Shown here: piece after piece, positions 16,625 through 24,218 of the stretch
Layout: every line of letters begins with the position of its first letter
Numbering within the stretch: position 1 is the stretch's first letter
From: Nocardioides sp. QY071
Lineage (GTDB): Bacteria > Actinomycetota > Actinomycetes > Propionibacteriales > Nocardioidaceae
Direction of reading: 5' to 3'
DNA length: 64,000 nucleotides
Assembly: GCF_029961765.1 (NCBI RefSeq)
Contig: NZ_CP124681.1
Span: forward strand, 2,790,001 to 2,854,000
The notes under the pieces: generated by a model
The model's database searches: none
What the model was told of the DNA's origin: nothing
Seen by the model: the letters and a program-made list of their open reading frames with translations, nothing else
Program-made: the position numbers and the translations under genes

Positions 16625-17218
16625 ATGCAGGACCTGCGCATCGCCTTCGTTCCCGGAGTGACCCCCGACAAGTGGGCGCGGGTGTGGCGCGAGCGCAACC
16701 CGCGGATCCGGCTCCACCTCCTCCCGGTCGAGGAGGAGCAGCAGCGTGGCGTCCTCGACGACGGCGACGCCGACATGGCGCTGGTGCGGCTGCCGGTCGA
16801 CCTCGAGTCGCCGTCGCCGCTGCACTGTGTGCGCCTGTACGACGAGGTGCCGGTCGTCGTCGCCGGGCGCGAGCACTTCGTGGCAGCCTCCGATCCCGAC
16901 ACGCCGATCCCCCTGGCCGACCTCGCCGAGGAGCAGCTCGTGCTGCCGCACCCGTCGGGGTGGACGCCGTCGGTGGAGCAGCTGCCGTTCCCCGCGATGG
17001 ACGTCAAGGACGCGATCGAGGTCGCGGCCTCGGGCAGCGGGATCGTGATCGTGCCGATGTCGGTGGCCCGCCTGCACCACCGCAAGGACGTCGTGCAGCG
17101 TCCGGTCGAGCTCGACCCGACCAGCGTGGCCCTCGTGTGGCTGCGGGACGCGGACAGCCCGGTCCACCAGGACTTCGTCGGCGTGGTGCGCGGCCGCCGC
17201 GCCAGCAGCAGCCGCTGA
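16625..17218 (+). CDS. Stand-alone LysR-type effector-binding domain
   Basis: 197 residues that align with the periplasmic-binding-like effector half of LysR regulators: LRIAFVPGVTPDKWARVW, then LDDGDADMALVRLPVD, LYDEVPVVVAGREHFVA and IEVAASGSGIVIVPMSVARL. No helix-turn-helix precedes it and only 38 bases separate it from the HesB-like gene, so the DNA-binding half is absent rather than missed. The GATCGT hexamer six bases before ATG 16625 supports this start as native. It could sequester a ligand or a partner regulator. Confidence 0.78.
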   Translation: MQDLRIAFVPGVTPDKWARVWRERNPRIRLHLLPVEEEQQRGVLDDGDADMALVRLPVDLESPSPLHCVRLYDEVPVVVAGREHFVAASDPDTPIPLADLAEEQLVLPHPSGWTPSVEQLPFPAMDVKDAIEVAASGSGIVIVPMSVARLHHRKDVVQRPVELDPTSVALVWLRDADSPVHQDFVGVVRGRRASSSR

Positions 17219-17239
17219 CCCGCTCGCCCCTGCGTCGGC

Positions 17240-18097
17240 TCAGCCCCAGGTCGCGCCGACCCGCGCCGCCAGCTCCCGCCCCTGGTCCCGACCGGAACGT
17301 GCCGCCGGTGCGCGCAGCGAGAGGTCCATGGCACTCGCGCCGAGGTGCTCGGTGGCCGGGAAGAGCGTCTCCACCCGGCTGCCGCCCGCGCGCAGCCCGG
17401 CGACCTGGGACGCGAGGTCGAGGCCCCACTCCTGCGGGGCACGCGACCGGCCGCCGAACGGCGAGAGCACCAGGACGTCGTCGTAGCCGGCCGCCAGGTC
17501 CGCGTTGTCGGCATTGGCCCGGAAGCCGCCGTCGATGTAGGACCGGCGCCCGATCGGGTACGCCGGCCCGCTCGAGCAGCTCGCCGCCACCGCGTCGACG
17601 AGGTCGACCCCGCTGTCGCGCTCGAAGCCCACGGGCTCGCCGGTCGCGGCGTCGACGGCCGTGATCAGCAGCCGCTGTGCCGGCCAGGCCGGGCTCGGCA
17701 GGCGGGTCGCGACCGTGGCTCGCCAGCGCTCGGCCCAGGACTCCCCCGACCCCGCCGCGAGGTCGAGCGCCGCGGCGCCCAACCGCCGGCGCATGTCGGC
17801 CGCGTCGGTGGCGGCGGCGATCAGGCGCGCCGTCCGCTCCATCTGGTCCGCCACGGGTCGCGCCGCTCCGGGCCGTGCGGGACGCTGCGGGACCGGTGCC
17901 TCCAGGACCGCCGTGAGCAGCTCCGCCGCGGAGCTGCTGGTGACCTGGGCGGCGGCGGTCGAGCCGGCCGACGTACCGATCATCAGGTCGGCGGTCGTGA
18001 CGTCGACGCCCGCCTCGAGCAGCCCGGCCACGACGCCGACCAGCCAGGCGTTGCCGGTGGCGCCGCCGCCACCGAGGACGAGTGCTCGCGTGCTCAT
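17240..18097 (-). CDS. Patatin-like phospholipase
   Basis: 285 residues of the patatin/RssA type serine hydrolase. The oxyanion loop is LVLGGGGATGNAWLVG near residue 6, the nucleophile serine lies in MIGTSAGSTAA (GxSxG) and the catalytic aspartate in YIDGGFRANAD (DGG). No signal peptide or membrane segment, so it should act in the cytosol on phospholipid or acyl esters. The start is ATG 18097, which overlaps the nucleosidase stop (ATGA), making a two-gene unit. Confidence 0.9.
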   Translation of the reverse strand: MSTRALVLGGGGATGNAWLVGVVAGLLEAGVDVTTADLMIGTSAGSTAAAQVTSSSAAELLTAVLEAPVPQRPARPGAARPVADQMERTARLIAAATDAADMRRRLGAAALDLAAGSGESWAERWRATVATRLPSPAWPAQRLLITAVDAATGEPVGFERDSGVDLVDAVAASCSSGPAYPIGRRSYIDGGFRANADNADLAAGYDDVLVLSPFGGRSRAPQEWGLDLASQVAGLRAGGSRVETLFPATEHLGASAMDLSLRAPAARSGRDQGRELAARVGATWG

Positions 18098-18660
18098 GAC
18101 AGGTGGCTCGCCGCCCATTCGCCGAGGACCCGGGCGCTGCGGTCGACGAGGGTGGCCCACTCCCACGCACCCGCGTCGGCGTTGTCGGAGACGTGCTTGA
18201 CCAGCCGGACGGGTACGCCGAGCTCCTGGGCGACGTACGCGACGGCGTAGCCCTCCATGTCGACGAGCTGGGCCTGTTCGGCCAGCCGGGCCCGCACGAC
18301 CGGGTCGGTGACGAAGACGTCGCCGGTCGCGAGGACGGTCCCGCCCGGCCCGACGACGATCCGCTCGCGCGGGTCGTAGCCGAGCGCGCGGATCGCGTCG
18401 GCGTTGATGTCGTGGTTGAGGACGGTGCCGATCTCGTAGAGCCCCGACTCGGCCGACAGCCCGTCGTGCAGACCGCCGGCGGTGCCGAGGTTGACGACCT
18501 CCAGGTCCGCGAGGTCGCTGCGGACCGCCAGGTGGCGGGCGAGGGCGGTCGCCGCGGCGGTCTTGCCCATGCCCGTGACCAGCACCTCGAGACCGGCGGG
18601 GACGTGCGCGACCTCGGCGCGGGTGGCGGCGACGATGAGCGGACGGGGCACGGCGGTCAC
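18094..18660 (-). CDS. Nucleoside phosphorylase superfamily protein (nucleosidase)
   Basis: 188 residues with the purine/uridine phosphorylase family layout: TGMGKTAAATALARHL, the central VVNLGTAGGLHDGL, and VDMEGYAVAYVAQELGVP, where Met-Glu contacts ribose in MTA/SAH nucleosidases, followed by VRLVKHVSDNAD with the catalytic Asp. It is shorter than Pfs (about 230 residues), so it is a compact branch. GTG start 14 bp from the divergent galK. Coupled to the patatin gene. The nucleoside it cleaves is not determined. Confidence 0.85.
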   Translation of the reverse strand: MTAVPRPLIVAATRAEVAHVPAGLEVLVTGMGKTAAATALARHLAVRSDLADLEVVNLGTAGGLHDGLSAESGLYEIGTVLNHDINADAIRALGYDPRERIVVGPGGTVLATGDVFVTDPVVRARLAEQAQLVDMEGYAVAYVAQELGVPVRLVKHVSDNADAGAWEWATLVDRSARVLGEWAASHLS

Positions 18661-18662
18661 CC

Positions 18663-18668
18663 TAGTGT
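18663..18668 (+). promoter_or_regulatory. Leaderless -10 element of galK
   Basis: TAGTGT, six bases before GTG 18675, inside the 14-bp gap to the divergent nucleosidase gene. Confidence 0.55.
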
Positions 18669-18674
18669 GGCCCC

Positions 18675-19700
18675 GTGCACTCCCCCCGCCCGGCTGTCGT
18701 GGCCCGTGCCCCCGGCCGGGTCAACCTGATCGGCGAGCACACCGACTACAACGGCGGCCAGTGCCTGCCGTTCGCGATCCGGCTCGCCACCACCGCCACC
18801 GTGACGCTCCGCGCCGACGACCAGCTGCGGATGACCAGCACCGAGGCGGCCCCGGGTGACGCCCTCTGGCAGCGGTACGTCGTCGGCGTGGTCGCCGAGC
18901 TCCGCGCGGCCGGCTGGACGGTGCCCGGCCTCGACATCGGGCTCGCCTCGACCGTGCCGCTCGGCGGCGGCCTCTCCAGCTCGGCCGCGTTGGAGTGCGC
19001 CGTCGCCACCGCCGTCGCGGGCCTGCTCGGCATCCCCCTCGACGCCGACACCCGGCGGCTGCTGGCGGGTGCCTGCCGCCGGGCCGAGACCGACCACGTG
19101 GGTGCCCCGACCGGCGGCATGGACCAGCTCGCCAGCATGCTCGGCGCCGAGGGCCACGCCCTGCTCGTCGACTTCGCCGACCCGGGCGGACCGGCCACCA
19201 CCCCGGTCCCGCTGCCCGTGACGGCGGCCGGGCTCGCCCTGCTGGTCACCGACACCGGCGTCCGGCACTCGCTCGCCGACGGCGACGGCGGGTACGCCCA
19301 GCGCCGGCGTGAGTGCGAGGCGGGCGAGCCGCGTCGGCTACGCCACGTCACGACCGAGAACGACCGCGTCCGCGCGGCGGTCGAGGCGATCGACGACGGC
19401 GAGTGGGACCGCCTGGGTGCGTTGATGACGGCGTCCCACGCGTCCCTGCGCGACGACTTCGAGGTCTCCGTCCCCCAGCTCGACCTGGCCGTCGAGACCG
19501 CCAACGGCGCCGGCGCCCTCGGCTCGCGGATGACCGGCGGCGGGTTCGGCGGCTGCACGATCACTCTCGTCGCGGCGGACCGGGCGGCCGTCGTACGGGA
19601 GGCGGTGGACGCGGCCTACGCCGAGCGCGGCTGGGCACGCCCGGTGCACCACCTCGTCGAGCCGGGTCCGGGAGCGGAGGTCCTCAGCACTGCGGGATGA
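18675..19700 (+). CDS. galK: Galactokinase
   Basis: 341-residue GHMP kinase that phosphorylates galactose at C1 in the Leloir pathway. Signature 1 is GRVNLIGEHTDYNGG at 14-28; the ATP loop is PLGGGLSSSAALE at 95-107; the catalytic Asp lies in GGMDQLASMLG; the third GHMP motif is SRMTGGGFGGCTI. It is about 40 residues shorter than E. coli GalK. No galT or galE lies next to it, so it is an orphan here. GTG start from a leaderless promoter. Downstream is a 281-bp palindrome-rich gap. Confidence 0.93.
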   Translation: MHSPRPAVVARAPGRVNLIGEHTDYNGGQCLPFAIRLATTATVTLRADDQLRMTSTEAAPGDALWQRYVVGVVAELRAAGWTVPGLDIGLASTVPLGGGLSSSAALECAVATAVAGLLGIPLDADTRRLLAGACRRAETDHVGAPTGGMDQLASMLGAEGHALLVDFADPGGPATTPVPLPVTAAGLALLVTDTGVRHSLADGDGGYAQRRRECEAGEPRRLRHVTTENDRVRAAVEAIDDGEWDRLGALMTASHASLRDDFEVSVPQLDLAVETANGAGALGSRMTGGGFGGCTITLVAADRAAVVREAVDAAYAERGWARPVHHLVEPGPGAEVLSTAG

Positions 19701-19801
19701 GGCAGAACGCTCCGTCGGAGAACCCGGCGGGCCGGATGCCGAGCACCTCGGCGAACCCGCCGGTTCCTCGTTGCATTCCGACCTTCTTCGTCCGACCTCG
19801 C

Positions 19802-19816
19802 CCACGTGTCACGTGG
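19802..19816. repeat. Perfect palindrome in the galK downstream gap
   Basis: CCACGTG and CACGTGG around a single T. Part of the 281-bp non-coding gap 19701-19981 between two convergent genes; no gene was found in it. Confidence 0.6.
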
Positions 19817-19828
19817 CTGTTCCGGCAT

Positions 19829-19889
19829 GCGGTTTGGTCCCAAACCGCAACATCCGGGCCTCCAGACCTGCGGTTTGGGACCAAACCGC
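19829..19889. repeat. Inverted pair of 20-bp near-palindromes
   Basis: Copies at 19829-19848 and 19870-19889, 41 bases apart. Each has 9-bp arms GCGGTTTGG/CCAAACCGC around a 2-base centre (TC in the first, GA in the second), and the second copy is the exact reverse complement of the first. Both are followed by AAC. They lie between the stops of galK and the acyl-CoA dehydrogenase gene and could end both transcripts. Confidence 0.75.
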
Positions 19890-19981
19890 AACTGGTCAGA
19901 CCAGCCCACCGACCGTCACCAACGCCTCGGGCCCGCCCCCGCCTCAGCGAGAACGGGCCCAAAGCACCCCGGCTGGTCAGC

Positions 19982-21199
19982 TCACTTCAGCTCGGCGCTC
20001 GACAGGCCGAGCACCCGCCTGGCGACGATCAGCTGCTGGATCTGCTGGGTGCCCTCGAAGATGTCGAGGATCTTGGAGTCGCGCGCCCACTTCTCGAGCA
20101 GCTCCTCCTCGCTGTAGCCGATCGAGGCGCACAGCTCGACGCACGACAGCGTCACGTCGGAGCCGACCCGGCCGGCCTTCGCCTTGGCCATGGAGGCCTC
20201 GAGCGAGTTGGGCTTGCGGTTGTCGGCCATCCACGCGGCCTGGAGGGTGAGCAGGCGCCCGGCCTCCCAGTCGGACTCGAGCTGGAGGAACTTCGCCGCC
20301 GCCGCACTCTGCAGGATCGCCGGCTTGTCGTAGTCGACCTCGATCCCGGCCTCCTTGAGCAGGTCGCGGGTCAGGTCGAGCGAGGCACGGGCGCAGCCCA
20401 CGGCCATCGCGGCGACCAGCGGCCGGGTGTTGTCGAAGGTCGCCATCGCGCCGGCGAAGCCCTGCTCGACGTTGATCTCCGGTGAGCCGAGGAGGTTGTC
20501 CTTCGGGACCCGGGCGTCGGTGAACGTGATCACCGCGGTGTCGGAGGCGCGGATGCCGAGCTTCTCCTCGAGCCGCTCGACCTTGACGCCCGGCGTGCCC
20601 TTCTCGACCACGAACGACTTGATCGCCGCGCGGCCCAGGGACTTGTCGAGGGTCGCCCACACGACGATGCAGTCGGAGCGCTCACCGGAGGTGACGAAGA
20701 TCTTCTCGCCGTTGATGACGTACTCGTCGCCGTCGAGCACCGCGGTGGTGGAGATCGCGGCCGAGTCGGAGCCGAACGACGGCTCGGTGATCGCCATCGA
20801 GGCCCAGCGGCCCTTGAAGCGCTCGAGCTGCTCGTCGTTGGCGACCGAGGCGATGGCCGAGTTGCCGAGGCCCTGGCGGGGCATCGACAGCAGGAGGCCG
20901 GTGTCGCCCCAGCACATCTCGGCGACCGAGGTCACCGAGGCCAGGTTGGCGCCGTTCTTGACGCTCTTCTTGTCTGAGTCGTCGCTGTCACGACGTACGC
21001 CGGTCGCGCCGGCACCCTCGCTCGCGCCGGACTCGGAGAGCCCGTCGATCATCGCCGCGAGCATGTCGAGCTCCTTGGGGTACTCGTGCTCGGCGATGTC
21101 GTACTTGCGAGAGATCGGTCGCAGCATGTTCATCGCGACCTGGTGGGCCTGGTCGACCAGCGCCCGGTGCTTCTTCGGAACCTCGAGGTTGATGGCCAT
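19982..21199 (-). CDS. Acyl-CoA dehydrogenase (FadE23-like)
   Basis: 405-residue FAD enzyme of lipid beta-oxidation. The N-terminus MAINLEVPKKHRALVDQAHQ and LRPISRKYDIAEHEYPKELD are like mycobacterial FadE23. The FAD/substrate motif is WASMAITEPSFGSDSAAIST and the C-terminal ILDIFEGTQQIQQLIVARRV is the FAD-contacting EGT segment. Residues 60-85 form an unusual charged loop (GATGVRRDSDDSDKKSVKNG). Its ATG overlaps the stop of the upstream dehydrogenase gene as TGATG; the two chains probably form one heteromeric enzyme. Confidence 0.93.
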   Translation of the reverse strand: MAINLEVPKKHRALVDQAHQVAMNMLRPISRKYDIAEHEYPKELDMLAAMIDGLSESGASEGAGATGVRRDSDDSDKKSVKNGANLASVTSVAEMCWGDTGLLLSMPRQGLGNSAIASVANDEQLERFKGRWASMAITEPSFGSDSAAISTTAVLDGDEYVINGEKIFVTSGERSDCIVVWATLDKSLGRAAIKSFVVEKGTPGVKVERLEEKLGIRASDTAVITFTDARVPKDNLLGSPEINVEQGFAGAMATFDNTRPLVAAMAVGCARASLDLTRDLLKEAGIEVDYDKPAILQSAAAAKFLQLESDWEAGRLLTLQAAWMADNRKPNSLEASMAKAKAGRVGSDVTLSCVELCASIGYSEEELLEKWARDSKILDIFEGTQQIQQLIVARRVLGLSSAELK

Positions 21200-22569
21200 C
21201 AGACCAGCACCGTCCCTTCCATGATGCCGATGGCACGCAGGTCGCGGTACCACCGCTCGACCGGGTGCTCCTTGACGAACCCGTGGCCACCGAGCAGCTG
21301 GACGCCGTCGAGGCCGATCTGCATGCCCTTGTCGGTGCACGCCTTGCGGGCCAGGGCGACTTCGCGGGAGAAGTCCTTGCCGGCCGCGGCGCGCGAGGCG
21401 GCGCGGTAGGTCAGCAGCCGCATGCCCTGCAGCTCGATCGCGATGTTCGCGACCATGAACGCCACCGACTGGCGGTTGGCGATGGGCTCGCCGAAGGCCT
21501 CGCGGCCCTTGACGTACGGCGTCACGTAGTCGAGCACGGCCTGGCCGGTGCCGACCGCGAGGGCGCACCAGGCGAGACGGGACAGGCGCACGCACTCGGT
21601 GTACGTCGACCCGTCGGTCTCGCCCAGCACGGCATCCGCCGGGACCTTGACGTCCTCGAGGACCAGCTTGGTCATCGACGCGGCGCGCACGCCCATCGCC
21701 GGGTCGCCCTCGACCGAGAGGCCCTCGGTGGAGGACTCGACGAGGAACAGGACGGGCTTGCCGTCGAGGCTGGCGCCGACGACGAACAGCTCGGCGCTGT
21801 CGCCGCGGGCCACCAGGCTCTTGGTGCCGTTGAGGACGTAGCCGTCGCCGGCCTTCTTCGCGGTGGTCGACGGGGTGAGCACGTCGAACAGGACGGTGGG
21901 CTCGGTGAGCGCCAACGCGGCCGCCGGCACGGTGCCGTCCTCGGCGCTGAACGCCGGGAGGTAGGTCTGCTGCTGGGCGTCGGTGCCCCACAGCCCGATC
22001 GCGGTGGCGACCGAGCCGGGCGCCAGCGTCGCGACGGCCAGGCCCAGGTCGCCCTTGGCGAGGGCCTCGGCGACGAGGGTGCCGGCCATGGCCGAGCGCT
22101 CCTCGGAGACGCCGCCGAGCGACTCGGGCAGGCCGAGGATCGGCAGGCCGATCTCGAGGCTGGCCTTGAGCAGGTCGTCGGGCGCCGCGCAGGCCTTGTC
22201 GGCCTCGGCCGCGGCGGGCCGGACGACCTCGTCGGCGAACTCGGTGACGACGTCGACGAGCATCTGCTCGTCCTCGCCCGGGGTGAGGTCGAAGACGCCG
22301 CTCGCGGCGGCGTTGGTCGGCCGGGTGCCGGGCTGGCCGCCCTTGCCGGCCTTCGCGAACGTGCGGCTCGCGTTGGTCATGGTCTTGAACCCGGTCCGGG
22401 TGACGGAGAAGACCGCCTGCTCGGCCGGCTTGCGGAGGCGGACCTTGTCGAGGAGGTCGGTCTGGGCGAGCCGGTTGAGGCCGGCGACGAGGTAGCCGAT
22501 CGGGTCACGGCTCTCGCTGCTCGGGACCCCGTGCTTGCCGCCCGGCTTGAGGTTGCTGATCAGGGACAT
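21199..22569 (-). CDS. Acyl-CoA dehydrogenase (FadE24-like)
   Basis: 456 residues. An N-terminal extension of about 100 residues (NRLAQTDLLDKVRLRKPAEQ, FKTMTNASRTFAKAG) precedes the dehydrogenase fold starting at DEQMLVDVVTEFADEVVRPA. It has ALALTEPTVLFDV in place of a standard substrate motif and ends RWYRDLRAIGIMEGTVLV. In mycobacteria FadE24 and FadE23 are also adjacent, matching the order here, and such pairs work as alpha2beta2 enzymes with incomplete FAD sites in one chain. A perfect palindrome nine bases before the start is the likely repressor site. Confidence 0.92.
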   Translation of the reverse strand: MSLISNLKPGGKHGVPSSESRDPIGYLVAGLNRLAQTDLLDKVRLRKPAEQAVFSVTRTGFKTMTNASRTFAKAGKGGQPGTRPTNAAASGVFDLTPGEDEQMLVDVVTEFADEVVRPAAAEADKACAAPDDLLKASLEIGLPILGLPESLGGVSEERSAMAGTLVAEALAKGDLGLAVATLAPGSVATAIGLWGTDAQQQTYLPAFSAEDGTVPAAALALTEPTVLFDVLTPSTTAKKAGDGYVLNGTKSLVARGDSAELFVVGASLDGKPVLFLVESSTEGLSVEGDPAMGVRAASMTKLVLEDVKVPADAVLGETDGSTYTECVRLSRLAWCALAVGTGQAVLDYVTPYVKGREAFGEPIANRQSVAFMVANIAIELQGMRLLTYRAASRAAAGKDFSREVALARKACTDKGMQIGLDGVQLLGGHGFVKEHPVERWYRDLRAIGIMEGTVLV

Positions 22570-22578
22570 GACACTAAA

Positions 22579-22595
22579 TGTAACTATGAGTTACA
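22579..22595. promoter_or_regulatory. Palindromic operator of the acyl-CoA dehydrogenase operon
   Basis: TGTAACT and AGTTACA, perfect 7-bp arms with a 3-base centre, ending nine bases before ATG 22569. Size and symmetry suit a TetR-family lipid regulator. Confidence 0.6.
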
Positions 22596-22613
22596 CATTG
22601 CGCTACAGATGGT

Positions 22614-22638
22614 CCCAAATCACCGCGTGTGATCTGGG
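22614..22638 (-). terminator. Hairpin after the 22641 gene
   Basis: CCCAGATCAC pairs with GTGATTTGGG (one mismatch) around a 5-base loop, starting two bases past the stop codon at 22641-22643 and followed by ACCATCTG. Confidence 0.55.
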
Positions 22639-22640
22639 CG

Positions 22641-24077
22641 TCAGTCGATCCGGACCCCGATCGTCGTGCGCGGCAAGGTCAGCAGCACACTGCCCGTCCC
22701 GCCCGTGCTCGTGCGGGTGGTGACCCGCCGGGTGCCCTCGATCACCAGCGTCCCCGACGTGAACGACGCCGGTACGACGAAGGCCGGGTCCGGCGTGGGC
22801 GTGTCCGGGGAGAGGTCCCGGCGAGGGAACGCCGTCCCGTCGTCCGCCTCGAGGTGCAGCTCGGCGAGCTCGAAGCCGCGCGGGCGCGGGTCGTCGGGCG
22901 TCGTGTAGGTGACCTCGACCGCGAGATAGGCCTGGCCCGGGTCCCGCAGTCCACGCGGGCCGTTGAAGAAGAACAGCCGCGCCAGGCCGACGTGGACCGA
23001 GCGCACCGCGTCGGGGCCGAGCGGTGCGTCCGCGGTCGGACGCAGCACGAGGTCCGCGTCGAGGTCGGCCTGCGGGTCGGGCCGGGTGAGGACCGCGATG
23101 TTGCGTCCGGTCGCCGTACCGTCGACCAGCGAGACCCGCTGGTCGTAGCCGTCCGCGTCGAGGCGCAGCTCGACGCTCGCGCCGTCCGGCACCGCGACCA
23201 CGTACGACGGTCCGCCGGCCGGCAGCGGCACTGCCATGCCGTCGACGACGACCGCCAGACCGGCCGCGGCCCACGGGGCGCACGGCTGGTCCTGGCACGG
23301 CCCGTCGGCGAGCGTGAACCTGCGCAGCCGACTGCCGGGCGCGGAGAGCAGCACCCCGATCTCGTCCTCGGCCTGCTCGACCGCACCCAGGTCGCCGACC
23401 CGCACGCCGGCAGTGCGTCCGGCCAGAGTCGCGGCGACGACACCGGCACCGGCCGGGTCTCCGGTGCCCACGACCGTCCCGGCCGGCACCACGCGCAGGT
23501 CCGGCGGCGCGGCGCGCCGGGCCGGACCGGACCGTGGTGTGCCCTCGCCGCGCGACACGACCACCGCCAGCACGATGAGCGCGACGACGACCAGGACGGC
23601 CACCGCCACCAGGGCCGCGACCTTCAGGCCGCTCCGCGCTCGTGAGCGCTCCACCTCGCGCGACGGCGGCGCGAGCGACAGCGGCAGGAGCGGGCCGGCC
23701 AGGACGGTGCGCTCCTCGGGGAGCACCGTGCGCGGCTGCGAGCCGGCCACCTCGTCCTCGCTCACCTTGCCCAGCGCGAACAGCAGCGCCGCGAGCGCCC
23801 AGCGCGCGCTCATCACGTCCGCTCCACCGCGCAGCCGGGCCAGCCGGAAGGCCTGCGCGTCGAGGGTGTGCCGGGGCTGGGCCCCCTCGGCGAGCTGGGC
23901 CAGCACGCGGGCGAGCGTGCCGAGCCGGATGGCGTCGGTGAGCAGGTTGACCTGGCCGTCGGTCGTCCGGCCGGCCGGGGCGTAGTCGTCGAAGGCCGCG
24001 CGGAAGTCCTGCGGGTCGTCGAGCACCGCCGGTCCCAGCCGGGCCACCAGAGCGGCCAGCTCGTGGTGGGTCTCCAC
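22641..24077 (-). CDS. Hypothetical membrane protein with a large outside domain
   Basis: 478 residues, GTG start. Residues 1-140 are a cytosolic helical head (LAALVARLGPAVLDDPQDFR, ADVMSARWALAALLFALG), one membrane segment lies at about 153-173, and residues 180-478 form an outside domain with beta-rich repeats and one Cys pair (GPCQDQPCAPW). No named family was recognised; the one-pass layout with a beta-rich tail suggests a cell-surface or accessory protein. It is divergent from the secreted protein at 24219, with 141 bp between, which contains TATAGA on the minus strand that may be its promoter. Confidence 0.72.
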   Translation of the reverse strand: METHHELAALVARLGPAVLDDPQDFRAAFDDYAPAGRTTDGQVNLLTDAIRLGTLARVLAQLAEGAQPRHTLDAQAFRLARLRGGADVMSARWALAALLFALGKVSEDEVAGSQPRTVLPEERTVLAGPLLPLSLAPPSREVERSRARSGLKVAALVAVAVLVVVALIVLAVVVSRGEGTPRSGPARRAAPPDLRVVPAGTVVGTGDPAGAGVVAATLAGRTAGVRVGDLGAVEQAEDEIGVLLSAPGSRLRRFTLADGPCQDQPCAPWAAAGLAVVVDGMAVPLPAGGPSYVVAVPDGASVELRLDADGYDQRVSLVDGTATGRNIAVLTRPDPQADLDADLVLRPTADAPLGPDAVRSVHVGLARLFFFNGPRGLRDPGQAYLAVEVTYTTPDDPRPRGFELAELHLEADDGTAFPRRDLSPDTPTPDPAFVVPASFTSGTLVIEGTRRVTTRTSTGGTGSVLLTLPRTTIGVRID

Positions 24078-24218
24078 CCGAGCACCATCGCACCGGCGCC
24101 CGTCGTACGGCCGGTCCCGACCGATCTATACCGAGTTCGGGGGACGGCACGGCGGCTCCGGCGACCGTACGTTCGGCTGCACGGGACGATCACCGGTCGC
24201 AGACACCTGGGGGCGACG

